Assembly: GCF_024807845.1 (NCBI RefSeq)
Contig: NZ_JANUEQ010000007.1
Location: forward strand, 1-64,000
Direction: 5' to 3'
Length of the DNA stretch: 64,000 nt
Source: Klebsiella sp. BIGb0407
Lineage (GTDB): Bacteria > Pseudomonadota > Gammaproteobacteria > Enterobacterales > Enterobacteriaceae
Shown here piece by piece: positions 41,660 through 51,855 of the stretch. Each line of letters begins with the position of its first letter. Position 1 is the first letter of the stretch. The notes beneath the pieces were generated by a model. That model did not search any database. It was not told the DNA's origin and saw only the letters and a program-made list of their open reading frames with translations. The translations under genes were made by a program, and so were the position numbers.

Positions 41660-42784
41660 ATGCAAAATATCTCTCCCCTATCATGCTACCAGCAAACCTT
41701 GTTACAAGGTGATTATCAGCCTGATGATGTGCAACTGAATGCCATAACCCAACTGGATACAATATGGCAGCAGTTTACCTCACAAAAACCTGAGCCCGCG
41801 GCAGACAGCCTGCGTGTACGATTTAGCAAACTGCTGGGTAAAAGTCGCGTTTCGGCGGTGCAAGAGCCCGTCCGGGGTCTGTATATGTGGGGTGGTGTCG
41901 GCCGGGGAAAAACCTGGCTGATGGATATGTTTTTCCAAAGCTTGCCTGGTGAACGTAAGTTAAGGCTGCATTTTCACCGTTTCATGTTACGGGTTCATGA
42001 AGAACTGACTCAGTTGCAGGGCCAAAGCGATCCGCTGGAGAAAGTGGCGGACAGTTTCAAAGCTGAAACCGATATTTTGTGTTTTGATGAGTTTTTTGTC
42101 TCGGATATCACGGATGCCATGCTGTTAGGTACCCTGATGAAAGCACTCTTCGCCCGGGGTATTTCATTAGTGGCGACATCGAATATTCCTCCTGATGAGC
42201 TGTATCGTAATGGCTTGCAACGGGCTCGTTTCTTACCGGCAATCGAGGCTATCAAACAGTATTGCGATGTCATGAATGTCGATGCAGGTATCGATTACCG
42301 GCTGAGAACGTTGACCCAGGCACATATCTGGCTGTCACCGCTTAATCAGCAGACGAACGGGCAGATGGAAAAACTTTACACCGCACTGACAGGCACACCA
42401 CGTGAGGCCGGGCCCGTGATAGAGATTAACCATCGGCCGTTAGCAACACTGGGTATCGCGAACCAAACCCTGGCGGTGGATTTTTCAACGCTGTGTGTCG
42501 ATGCCCGTAGTCAGCATGATTACATTGCCCTGTCGCGCCAGTTCCATACGGTGATGCTGTTTAATGCGCCAGTGATGGATACCAGGAACGAAAATGAAGC
42601 CCGGCGCTTTATTGCGCTGGTGGATGAATTTTATGAACGGCATGTCAAACTGATTGTTTCTGCACAAACCGATCTTTTCGATATTTATCAAGGTGAAAGG
42701 CTTAAATTTGAATTCCAGCGGTGCTTATCGCGGCTACAAGAAATGCAAAGTGAGGAGTATTTACGCCTGGAGCATATGCCTTAA
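41660..42784 (+). CDS. zapE: Cell division ATPase ZapE
   Basis: A 374-residue AFG1-like AAA ATPase that joins the Z ring late in division and is needed under anaerobic or heat stress in E. coli. The Walker A loop is GGVGRGKTWLMD, and Walker B is ILCFDEFFV. Length matches E. coli ZapE (YhcM). It sits between the divergent zapG and the downstream rplM-rpsI. Confidence 0.96.
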   Translation: MQNISPLSCYQQTLLQGDYQPDDVQLNAITQLDTIWQQFTSQKPEPAADSLRVRFSKLLGKSRVSAVQEPVRGLYMWGGVGRGKTWLMDMFFQSLPGERKLRLHFHRFMLRVHEELTQLQGQSDPLEKVADSFKAETDILCFDEFFVSDITDAMLLGTLMKALFARGISLVATSNIPPDELYRNGLQRARFLPAIEAIKQYCDVMNVDAGIDYRLRTLTQAHIWLSPLNQQTNGQMEKLYTALTGTPREAGPVIEINHRPLATLGIANQTLAVDFSTLCVDARSQHDYIALSRQFHTVMLFNAPVMDTRNENEARRFIALVDEFYERHVKLIVSAQTDLFDIYQGERLKFEFQRCLSRLQEMQSEEYLRLEHMP

Positions 42785-42824
42785 ATATTTATTTAGAGAA
42801 GAAAGGATAAATTAGGGTCGATTT

Positions 42825-43440
<616 letters not shown>

Positions 43441-43452
43441 TCGGGATTATAG

Positions 43453-43848
<396 letters not shown>

Positions 43849-43890
43849 TTGTTCTCTGCAAAATTTGCAGAACAACAATGGACAGCAGAC

Positions 43891-43925
43891 AAACACCGAA
43901 GAGTTTCTCTTCGGTGTTTTTTTTT
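43891..43925 (+). terminator. rplM-rpsI terminator
   Basis: A 12-13 bp stem (AAACACCGAAGAG with TCTTCGGTGTTT) and a run of nine T residues lie 42 bp after rpsI. It marks the left edge of the accessory block. Confidence 0.92.
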
Positions 43926-44003
43926 ACCGGAAAGATAAAAAAGCCGATATCAGAAAACTGATACCGACTGATAGATAGCTGTTTCATCAAGGGATAAGGG
44001 ACA

Positions 44004-45536
44004 TCAGCGTACCGGCTGTTTCTCCAGAACGTTCTTCTTACTGCGTACCATTTCCTCGGCACTAATGCCCGGCAGTTCTATCTTCAGCACATAAGTCAGA
44101 AAAGCGTAGATAACAGCTCCTGTCATCATCGAAACAATGACTCCAAGGCTTGCTGAAGCGAATACGCTGTCACGTGTTTCTGGTGTTAGCAAGAAACCGA
44201 CCAAATGAGCAATATAAGGGTCGCTCGAAGTTATAGTGCCAGTCCCGACAATAGTGGCAATCAATAAGGAGAGCAGTGCAGTCCAGCGGCCATTTCTGCC
44301 ACCGTAACCCGCTCTATTCGCCATGACTACTTCCCAGCCCAGACGTCTCTGTCGGTAAAAATCGACGAGCTGGATAGCTCCTGCCGAGCCCATAACAACG
44401 CCAATAGCTACCAGGAACGACTGGAAAGTGGCAAGGAATGAATCTGAGATAAACATCAGGTAAAACGCGCCCAAACCGATAATAATCGCATTGATCGTGG
44501 TGGTAGCCGCACGGCTGACAGGGATCCCCATCGCCAGCAAGGCAAGCCCTGAGCTATAGACTCCGGTAATGGCAGCAGAGAGCAGAGAGACGATAATAAC
44601 AATCGAAAAAGGCACATAAAACCAGAGTGGCAGTAAATCTGTTAAAGAGGTAATCGGAGAGTTCGCCGCCGCGGCACTGAGAGCCGGGTTACTGTCAGCA
44701 AGGAAAGCGCCGAGCATCAGTAAAATACTGACCGGCAGAGCGATACCTGAAGTCGTCCAGAAGATGACCTTTGAGGCTGGCGTCTTACTCGGTAAGTAAC
44801 GAGCAAAATCACCACCGTAGTTCAGGAAACCTAGCCCCACCATGGTCATCGCCAGTACGACACCACCAATCCAGGTGAATAAGTCCCCATGAACAGCGGT
44901 CTGACCAATTTTGTCCCAGTGAATATGTGGCACGATTAAGAACACAAAGACAATACTCATTAAGCCGGTGACCCAGGCGATGTACTTCTCAACTTGCATA
45001 ATCAACTGATGGCCATAAACAGCGACTGACAGGGTTAATGCCAGGATCAAAGCAAACCAGCCTAGAACACAGACTAATGCTGGCTGACCATCGGCCAGCG
45101 CAAAAATACTCGGCCATAGTTTAGCGGTTAAGGCGGCTCCAGTGGTCGAAGCCAGTGTAATCAGGGTAATTTTCCAGCCCATATTTGAAATATAGGCAAA
45201 CAGTGTCGGGAACTTATTACCATGATAACCAAAACAAAAACGCGTCTGCGTTAGTGTTGGCAGACCGGTGCGAGGTCCGCCAACGGCCAGGATACCGACC
45301 AGAAAGCATGACAGCAAATAACCAATAATACCGGCACTGATAGCCTGCCAGACACTCAGTCCGAGTGAGTAAACATAAATTCCATAGGTGATGCCGAGAA
45401 TAGAGACATTCCATGAGAACCAGACAGGGAAAAGCCCGGAAGCATGACCATAACGTTCAGATTCAGGTACAGCATTGACGCCATTAGATTCAACTTTCAG
45501 AGCGGTAGTGGCTGGTTTTGACGTGGTATTTTTCAT
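44004..45536 (-). CDS. NCS1-family nucleobase permease
   Basis: A 510-residue membrane protein with about 12 hydrophobic segments and the features of the nucleobase:cation symporter-1 family, such as the early FSWNVSILGITYG region and the GPRTGLPTLTQTRFCFGYHG segment. It probably takes up a purine, a pyrimidine base or a related compound. It is longer than E. coli CodB (419) and nearer in size to purine-cytosine permeases. Its start overlaps the stop of the phosphorylase gene by 4 nt, so the two form an operon and probably act in one salvage pathway. The exact substrate cannot be read from the sequence. Confidence 0.88.
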   Translation of the reverse strand: MKNTTSKPATTALKVESNGVNAVPESERYGHASGLFPVWFSWNVSILGITYGIYVYSLGLSVWQAISAGIIGYLLSCFLVGILAVGGPRTGLPTLTQTRFCFGYHGNKFPTLFAYISNMGWKITLITLASTTGAALTAKLWPSIFALADGQPALVCVLGWFALILALTLSVAVYGHQLIMQVEKYIAWVTGLMSIVFVFLIVPHIHWDKIGQTAVHGDLFTWIGGVVLAMTMVGLGFLNYGGDFARYLPSKTPASKVIFWTTSGIALPVSILLMLGAFLADSNPALSAAAANSPITSLTDLLPLWFYVPFSIVIIVSLLSAAITGVYSSGLALLAMGIPVSRAATTTINAIIIGLGAFYLMFISDSFLATFQSFLVAIGVVMGSAGAIQLVDFYRQRRLGWEVVMANRAGYGGRNGRWTALLSLLIATIVGTGTITSSDPYIAHLVGFLLTPETRDSVFASASLGVIVSMMTGAVIYAFLTYVLKIELPGISAEEMVRSKKNVLEKQPVR

Positions 45537-46264
45537 TCAAGAGCCCTTATGGAATGCTCGCTATAAACCGCAGTTTCTAAAGCGAGCTCAATCATTTGGT
45601 CTAGTGTGGTTTGTTGTTGCAAAGCCGGGACTTCTTCCCCTGTCAGACTATTAATGCAGGGTGTCAGCAGGCTCAGTGCTTTTGCCCGATACTGTGCCGC
45701 AACAGTAAACAGGGCTGAGGTTTCCATTTCGACGGCAATAATATTCATCTTGTTTAATATCTGCAGCATGCCTTCGGGTTTGTCATACAGCAGATCGTTG
45801 GTGAAAGTATTACCAAAATGGGTTGGGATATTACGTCGCTGTGCAACATCCCAGCACTGACGCAGTAATTCGAAGTCAGGAACGGCGGCATAGTCATAGC
45901 CACCAAAACGATCGCGGTTAACCGAAGAAGAGGTTCCTGCCCCGGTTGCAACGACTACATTCTGCAGATTAGGGTTCTCACCGATGACACCGCAGGTTCC
46001 TATGCGAATCAGCTTTTTAACGTTAAAAAAATTAATTAATTCATAGGTATAGATAGAAATGGACGGAACGCCCATGCCATGTGCCATGATTGATACGGGC
46101 TGGCCACGGTAGTAACCGGTAAAACCAAACATATTGCGGGCATCACAGACTCGTTTTGCATTATCTAAATAGGCTTCTGCAATATACTGGGCCCGCAATG
46201 GGTCCCCGGGCATGATAACGGTTTCAGCAAAATCACTTGGACTGGCATTAATATGTGGTGTCAT
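45533..46264 (-). CDS. DeoD-like nucleoside phosphorylase with altered base site
   Basis: A 243-residue protein collinear with E. coli purine nucleoside phosphorylase DeoD, which splits nucleosides with phosphate. Retained are His4, the phosphate ligands Gly20, Arg24, Arg43 and Arg87, and the ribose ligands Met180 and Glu181. Lost are the catalytic pair for purine N7: Asp204 is Ile and Arg217 is Gln, and Ser90 is Thr. The substrate is therefore probably not an ordinary 6-oxopurine nucleoside. The ATG at 46264 has AGGAG upstream. The permease gene follows with a 4-nt overlap, and a Crp-like regulator is encoded divergently. Confidence 0.88.
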   Translation of the reverse strand: MTPHINASPSDFAETVIMPGDPLRAQYIAEAYLDNAKRVCDARNMFGFTGYYRGQPVSIMAHGMGVPSISIYTYELINFFNVKKLIRIGTCGVIGENPNLQNVVVATGAGTSSSVNRDRFGGYDYAAVPDFELLRQCWDVAQRRNIPTHFGNTFTNDLLYDKPEGMLQILNKMNIIAVEMETSALFTVAAQYRAKALSLLTPCINSLTGEEVPALQQQTTLDQMIELALETAVYSEHSIRALE

Positions 46265-46573
46265 CAGACTCTCTCTCCTCACTGAGTTCAGGAGTACATT
46301 AGAAAGAGTCGCTGATTGAGAAAAAGGCAAATGTCCGGGTCTACCCGACCGGGATCACAAAATTGATTTTTCACCAGAATTAGGTCTCCGATACAGAGTT
46401 AACTCTTTGCCGGAAAGGTAGAATGCCGACAATACGCGTGGGCAGTTTCTTATTTCATTTTTCGCTCTTATTTTTTCAGAGGGCATAGCTCTGCTGGAAT
46501 ATTCGCTATGGGAGCAATAAGCTCAGATTTCGGGTTAACTGTGAACGGCTTTATATGTCGGAGGTCGGAATAG
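46265..46573. promoter_or_regulatory. Divergent control region of the nucleoside operon
   Basis: These 309 bp separate the phosphorylase gene from the divergent Crp-like regulator and must contain both promoters. No convincing Crp-type operator or -35/-10 pair was found by eye. A GGAGG element at 46559-46563 serves the regulator start. Confidence 0.5.
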
Positions 46574-47247
46574 ATGAATACTCTTCAGCAACATGCTCTG
46601 CGAGGTTATCAAACCCTGCGTGAAGCGGTGCTATCGGCGCCGTTAAAAAAAAAGAGTTTGGCCCTGGCGAAGCTATTTTACGCCAGGGCGAAGAGATAAA
46701 AGCGTTGTACTGGATAATGCTGGGTGAGTACACCATGCATTACCATGCCGATAATGGAAAAGTCTTCAGTCTCGGGCAGCGTTTTGTCAGTGATACCATT
46801 ATTGGTGAAATTGAGTTTCTGACTCAGACGCCAAGTCAGTTTTCAGTTATTGCGAATGATGCGATGACGGTACAGGTTATTCCGTTAGCGATGATGGAGA
46901 AAATTTTACTGACACACCCCGAGGTGGGTATTTGGTTAAGCCAGCTGCTTTCTATCAGTTATCAGCATGGTATGGCAAAAACGATGGAGCGTTTTTTACA
47001 ACCGCTGGTATTTAATATCATGGCAGATATTTATGAACGTTATCGGCAACAGAAACCTTTAGTCGATTTTTCTCAGGTCTATCGGGAAGCTGAACGTTTT
47101 GGTTGTTCAGAGCGTAATTATCGTCGAGCAATCACTCAGCTGATTGATGAACAGTTTATTCGTAAGCAGTTCAATGAGTATATTATTTGTGATGTAGAGA
47201 AATTTAGAAAAGCACTGAACTCCCCTGTGAATATCTCTGGGAGGTAA
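46574..47247 (+). pseudogene. Crp/Fnr-family regulator, frame broken at an A9 tract
   Basis: Two frames together spell a regulator of about 224 residues similar in layout to YeiL. The ATG at 46574, with GGAGG 9-10 nt upstream, starts a frame that stops at 46699. The rest, a cyclic-nucleotide-binding-like beta domain (GPGEAILRQGEE, FVSDTIIGEIEFLT) and a C-terminal helix-turn-helix (EAERFGCSERNYRRAITQL), is in another frame and runs to 47247. The switch falls at nine A residues (46645-46653); one extra A would restore one frame. An ATG at 46705 could still start a truncated protein of 180 residues that lacks the first part of the sensor domain. It may be a pseudogene, a phase-variable gene, one rescued by slippage, or a sequencing error. 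It is divergent from the nucleoside operon and is its likely regulator. Confidence 0.8.
46645..46653 (+). other. A9 homopolymer at the regulator frameshift
   Basis: Nine consecutive A residues preceded by TT and followed by GAG. Read in the first frame the gene ends 43 nt later. Ten A residues would join the two halves of the regulator. Such tracts are known sites of replication slippage and of transcriptional slippage. Confidence 0.85.
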
Positions 47248-47352
47248 TGGAGTAATATTATAATTAAATGCACCGAAAAATATTTATTTTATTTTTTATT
47301 GGTAATTTTATGCAATGTTATGAGATGCGATAAGAATTATTCTTAACGATAT

Positions 47353-47384
47353 AACCACACTAATAGTGTGGTTAGTGTTTTTTT
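47353..47384 (+). terminator. Terminator after the Crp-like regulator
   Basis: An 8-bp stem AACCACAC/GTGTGGTT with a 5-nt loop is followed within a few bases by seven T residues. It lies about 105 bp after the regulator's stop. Confidence 0.8.
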
Positions 47385-47916
47385 AGATATTTTTATGCAC
47401 AGATTAATAATCATTACTAAGAATTATCCGGGTGATATTAATATTAAATTGGCATAACGACCATCATTTTTATAGAGATGTAATATCAGGCTGTTGAAAA
47501 TTTTGTCGAATTAACCATCTGCTTTCATATTTTTTAAACAAAGCACTGTTTGCTTATATTTAAATTAATGTTTTATTTTATTTTGCAACCTTTTTATTTC
47601 AATTGAAAACAATGGGTTGTAAAATGTTAACGTTAAATTTTTTATTAAAAAACATCGGAATTACATATTTTTAATACATTTAACATTTCAATTTCATTAT
47701 TATTTTTTATATGAAAATTTGCAAAAATTAAATTTTTTTACTATCTTTTAAATGTAATAAATAATAATCAATTTATTACTGTGTTTAATGGCGAAGGTTT
47801 TATTTATATTAAAAATAGCGACTATTTAATTATCCATATAGTCTTTCCCTGACGCGTAAATATATTTATGTGTGGGCGCTATTTATTATACCCTTAATAA
47901 GGGGGACGGAGTTATC
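47385..47916. other. Very AT-rich leader region of the Stb-type operon
   Basis: More than 500 bp without a gene and composed largely of A and T, with many A- and T-tracts. It lies directly before the second fimbrial operon and must hold its promoter. The composition is what H-NS-silenced accessory DNA looks like. No invertible element or clear operator was recognised. Confidence 0.6.
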
Positions 47917-48480
47917 ATGAATAAAAAAATTATTGCTCTTGGGGTTTTACTGTCTGCAACAGCATCAGCATCCGCTTTTGCTGCTTCAGATAATACTATT
48001 ACATTCCAGGGCGAAGTAGCAGACCAAACCTGTCAAGTTTCTATCAATGGCAACGCGGGTTCACCGGTAGTTTTATTACCCACAGTCAGAGCTAATGATT
48101 TACTTACAGCAGGACAGTCTGCAGGTGATACCACATTTGAGGTTGGTGTGACCGGTTGTACCGCAAATGATACTAATGATATTAAAGTATCTACCGTATT
48201 TGTCGGTAATATTGTGACAAAAGATGGTAACTTAGGAAATACCGGTACTGCCAAAAATGTAGAAATACAGATTGCGGATGGGCTTAAACCTGCCACTGCG
48301 ATTGATTTTAGTAAAGGTTCATATACAGGTGCAGGAGATTTAACTATCACCTCATCTAAAGATGCAGAAAATCCTAATACCTCTGCAAGCCATGAATATA
48401 TTGCATCATATTTCTCTACAGGAGGTGCAACTGTCGGTTCAGTCGCAGCATCCTTACAATATGCTGTAACGTATCAATAA
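47917..48480 (+). CDS. stbA: Major fimbrial subunit, Stb-type
   Basis: A 187-residue pilin, first gene of the second fimbrial operon. It has a signal peptide (MNKKIIALG start, cleavage after AFA), the strand NTITFQGEVADQTCQV with the first Cys, the second Cys in VTGCTAN, and the C-terminal strand ASLQYAVTYQ. The ATG at 47917 was chosen over one 45 nt upstream because GGAG lies before it and the signal peptide starts there. The gene order pilin-chaperone-usher-adhesin-chaperone that follows is that of Salmonella stbABCDE. The symbol rests on that order and overall similarity. Confidence 0.85.
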   Translation: MNKKIIALGVLLSATASASAFAASDNTITFQGEVADQTCQVSINGNAGSPVVLLPTVRANDLLTAGQSAGDTTFEVGVTGCTANDTNDIKVSTVFVGNIVTKDGNLGNTGTAKNVEIQIADGLKPATAIDFSKGSYTGAGDLTITSSKDAENPNTSASHEYIASYFSTGGATVGSVAASLQYAVTYQ

Positions 48481-48485
48481 TATTA

Positions 48486-48515
48486 ATACCGGAAGATATT
48501 CTTCCGGTATTTTTT
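48486..48515 (+). terminator. Attenuator hairpin after the pilin gene
   Basis: An inverted repeat TACCGGAAGA/TCTTCCGGTA with a short loop is followed by five to six T residues, 6 bp after the pilin stop. Partial termination here would give more pilin than assembly proteins, as the fibre needs. Confidence 0.85.
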
Positions 48516-48546
48516 GATTAACTCCTTAAATAACGGTTGTGCTGAT

Positions 48547-49290
48547 ATGCTAAAATATATGAAATTAATACTAATAATGATCGCTGCATTATTTTTAAAT
48601 AATTTTGTTTCTTTTCATGTTAATGCCAGTGTCGTTATGACAGGAACAAGAATTATTTACAATGAAGGCTCTCGTTCTGTTGATGTCGATCTGAGAAATG
48701 ATACCAATATTCCCTATGTTATCCAAACATGGTTTGATAAAGGTATCATGACCAGTGGTCCGGACGAAAAAGTAAAGGTGCCTTTTGTTGCAACACCGTC
48801 TATTTTCCGTATGAATCCTAATGGTGGTCAGGTTCTTAAAATAACTTATTTAGGTGATGCAAAACTGCCAGCTGATAAAGAGTCCGTTTTTTATTTTAAT
48901 TTCATACAGATTCCTCCATCTAATTTAAACGCTGGCGTTTCTGATTCTAATAAGATGTTTGTTATTTTAAGAAATAGAGTTAAATTATTTTATCGTCCAG
49001 CATCTTTATTATCACTCGAAAGAAATAAATTTCCCGATCTTACTGTTACTCAGGCAGCTGGTTCCGCTTCGGCAGTAAGTGTGAAAAATAATACGCCTTT
49101 TTATGTCACAATTAGTGATATCTATTTTTTAAGTAATGGGAAAAAATCGGCTTCTGAATCAGGTATGATTGCACCATTTGGAAACGAAGTGTTTAAATTC
49201 TCTAAATCCAGCACCATTAAAGGAAAAACAGTTAATATAATAGTGCTCAATGATCAAGGGGCCAGGATTAATGAAAGTTATTCATTATAA
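48547..49290 (+). CDS. stbB: Fimbrial chaperone, Stb-type (first)
   Basis: A 247-residue PapD-like chaperone. A signal peptide ends near VNASV, and the first immunoglobulin-like domain starts with TRIIYNEGSRSVDVDL. LPADKESVFYFNFIQIP and VKLFYRPASL are the family's conserved segments. No strong ribosome-binding site is visible. The ATG at 48547 was taken because the open frame before it begins inside the terminator; an ATG at 48559 is also possible. The 3' end overlaps the usher start by 20 nt. Confidence 0.88.
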   Translation: MLKYMKLILIMIAALFLNNFVSFHVNASVVMTGTRIIYNEGSRSVDVDLRNDTNIPYVIQTWFDKGIMTSGPDEKVKVPFVATPSIFRMNPNGGQVLKITYLGDAKLPADKESVFYFNFIQIPPSNLNAGVSDSNKMFVILRNRVKLFYRPASLLSLERNKFPDLTVTQAAGSASAVSVKNNTPFYVTISDIYFLSNGKKSASESGMIAPFGNEVFKFSKSSTIKGKTVNIIVLNDQGARINESYSL

Positions 49291-51850
49291 TAAAACTGAA
49301 CCCGATCGTTTTTTTGTCTTTAGCAAGATTATAATTGCGATGGGGATTATTTATTCATCATCATTATTCGCTAATGATTTTTACTTCGACTCTAATTTAC
49401 TTCAGGGTTCATCCTCAGGGATGGATATGACAAAATTTAATAATGATGATAAAAATGTCGCGCCTGGCGTATATTTTCTTGATGTTTATGTTAATGATGA
49501 AGTCATTGCTACTAATGAAGAGGTCACGGTAAAAAAAAATCCCTCCGATAAGGATGAACAGTGCTTAAATGAGCCGCTTATCAAAGCATTGAGAGAGAAA
49601 GTAACGAGCGATGAGTTTAATAGCACTGATGGATGCCTCAGTGAACCCTCAGATAAAGGATATTTTAATTCTACAATAGACTTGTCATCGTCTCGTCTTA
49701 ATATATCCATACCTCAATCCAAGTTAATCAAACATCCTCGGGGCTACATTCCAGCCAGTCTCTGGGATGAGGGTTCATTTGCCATTTTTCTAAAACATAA
49801 TACTAATGTTACACGTACTGATAATTCAAAATTGAAATATCACTATGATTATCTGTGGAGCAATATTAATTCTGGGACCAATGTTGGATTATGGCAAATC
49901 AGACATATAGGTAATTTGCGTTACTCTTCAAATAGTTATGCTGGCAGTCAGTATAAATATAATACCGTCAGAACCTGGGTTCAAAGACCTATTGAAGCCA
50001 TTGAAAGCATTCTTTCCCTTGGTGATGTTTTTACCGGGAATAGTTTGTTTGGTAGCTTATCCTTTAATGGTGTGAAGCTAGAGAAAGACAATAGAATGCT
50101 GCCCCAGAGCAGCCGCTCCTATGCTCCTCAGGTCAGGGGAGTTGCGGCGAGTTCTGCGCGCGTGGTTATCCGCCAGCAAGGTAGCGTGATTTATCAAACA
50201 TCAGTCCCTCCTGGTCCTTTTGTTATTAATGATTTATATAATACAAAAAGTCAGGGCGATTTACTGGTGGAAGTTATTGATGCTGATGGTAAAGTCTCTA
50301 ATTTTACCGTTCCCTATGCCTCTGTTCCGGAGTCGATTCGCCCGGGAAACACTGATTATTCCTTTTCGGTAGGTAGAGTCAGAAACTTCAGCAATGTTAA
50401 GAATGAATTTGCTGAGCTGACGTTACAGCAGGGTTTATCCAATATGTTTACCATGAACAGTGGTTTACGTATCGCGAATAAATATCAGGCGCTACTTTTT
50501 GGTGGTGTGATCGCCTCAAGAATGGGTGCCTTTGGTATTAATACCACTTATTCGCGCGCTAAAGTTGAAAGAAATCAATCTGAATCTGGCTGGCGATTCG
50601 AAGCAAACTACAGTAAAAGTTTTGAGACGGGTACCAATCTGGTTCTGGCAACCTATCGGTATTCAACCAATGGATTCAGAGATTTACAGGATGTTTTAGG
50701 TGTCAGGCGAGAGCTGGATAACGGCGAAAATTATTGGTCAGATACGATTAAACAAAAAAATAAAATATCATTAACTGTAAGCCAGACTTTCGATGCTCAG
50801 GGAACACTTAGTCTGTATGGCAGTATCGCAGATTATTATGGTGGCCGCGGTAGCATAAAACAGTTACAGCTTTCATACGGTAATGACTGGCATGATATTA
50901 ACTACAGTATCAATGTCTCCCGGCAACAAAGTGTGATGACCAGCGGGCGCTATTTTTACAGCGTCGATGATTCTGATTATGATTCATCAAACAATAGAAA
51001 ATATATAGAGAATACGGTTTCATTGAACCTGTCAATACCCTTAAATATCAGGAAAAACGTCTCTAATCTTTCACTGAGTATGAGTGGGGATAGAGAATCC
51101 AATAATAGTCAGTTAGGACTGAGTGGATCTGCTGGCGAAAATAGTAATACGACCTATTCATTATATGCCGGTGCGGAAAAATATAAAAATAGCAGTGCCT
51201 CATCGACCTGGGGTGGCGCTGTTCAGCAGAATACGTCATTAGGAAGCGTCAGAGGTAATATTTCTGGTGGCGGTGATTATAAACAATACGGGGCAGGATA
51301 TTCGGGAACGATTGTCGCTCATAGTGGCGGTGTTACCGTCGGGCCTTATGTGAGCGATACCTTTGCGATTATTCATGCTGCAGGTGCTAAAGGTGCGGTT
51401 GTTCAGAATGGTCAGGGAGCAACAATAGACCGCTTTGGCTATGCGATTTATCCGTCAATGTCACCTTATCAATATAATAATATTAGTTTAGATCCTAAAA
51501 ATATTGACCCGAACGTTGAGTTAAAAGGCGGTAGCCAGCGTGTTGTTCCTTACTCCGGCGCTATTCCAAAAATTGAGTTTGAATCACGTTATGGCTATGC
51601 CTTATTAATAACAACACTTCCTGATGGCGAGTTACCGCCAATGGGAGCGGAAGTTTTTGATAAAGACGGCAAACAAATTGGCATGGTGGGGCAGGGCGGC
51701 CAAATTTATGCCCGCGTACCTGATATGTCCGGAACGATTTTTGTTAAGTGGGGGCAGAAAAATTCCCATGGCTGTAATCTTAAATATGCAATACCCACTC
51801 AAGATGACAAAACACTGTCTCAGCTGAATTTATCCTGCGATAAGGATTAA
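49271..51850 (+). CDS. stbC: Fimbrial outer-membrane usher, Stb-type
   Basis: An 859-residue usher. The signal peptide ends SSSLFA, followed by NDFYFDSNLLQG of the N-terminal domain. The barrel contains MLPQSSRSYAPQVRGVAASSARV and PPGPFVINDLY; C-terminal domains end with a Cys pair (HGCNL, LSCDKD). The start at 49271 places the signal peptide correctly with AGG upstream. It is only distantly similar to the usher of the first operon, so the two operons are not recent duplicates. Confidence 0.93.
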   Translation: MKVIHYNKTEPDRFFVFSKIIIAMGIIYSSSLFANDFYFDSNLLQGSSSGMDMTKFNNDDKNVAPGVYFLDVYVNDEVIATNEEVTVKKNPSDKDEQCLNEPLIKALREKVTSDEFNSTDGCLSEPSDKGYFNSTIDLSSSRLNISIPQSKLIKHPRGYIPASLWDEGSFAIFLKHNTNVTRTDNSKLKYHYDYLWSNINSGTNVGLWQIRHIGNLRYSSNSYAGSQYKYNTVRTWVQRPIEAIESILSLGDVFTGNSLFGSLSFNGVKLEKDNRMLPQSSRSYAPQVRGVAASSARVVIRQQGSVIYQTSVPPGPFVINDLYNTKSQGDLLVEVIDADGKVSNFTVPYASVPESIRPGNTDYSFSVGRVRNFSNVKNEFAELTLQQGLSNMFTMNSGLRIANKYQALLFGGVIASRMGAFGINTTYSRAKVERNQSESGWRFEANYSKSFETGTNLVLATYRYSTNGFRDLQDVLGVRRELDNGENYWSDTIKQKNKISLTVSQTFDAQGTLSLYGSIADYYGGRGSIKQLQLSYGNDWHDINYSINVSRQQSVMTSGRYFYSVDDSDYDSSNNRKYIENTVSLNLSIPLNIRKNVSNLSLSMSGDRESNNSQLGLSGSAGENSNTTYSLYAGAEKYKNSSASSTWGGAVQQNTSLGSVRGNISGGGDYKQYGAGYSGTIVAHSGGVTVGPYVSDTFAIIHAAGAKGAVVQNGQGATIDRFGYAIYPSMSPYQYNNISLDPKNIDPNVELKGGSQRVVPYSGAIPKIEFESRYGYALLITTLPDGELPPMGAEVFDKDGKQIGMVGQGGQIYARVPDMSGTIFVKWGQKNSHGCNLKYAIPTQDDKTLSQLNLSCDKD

Positions 51851-51855
51851 TAAAT

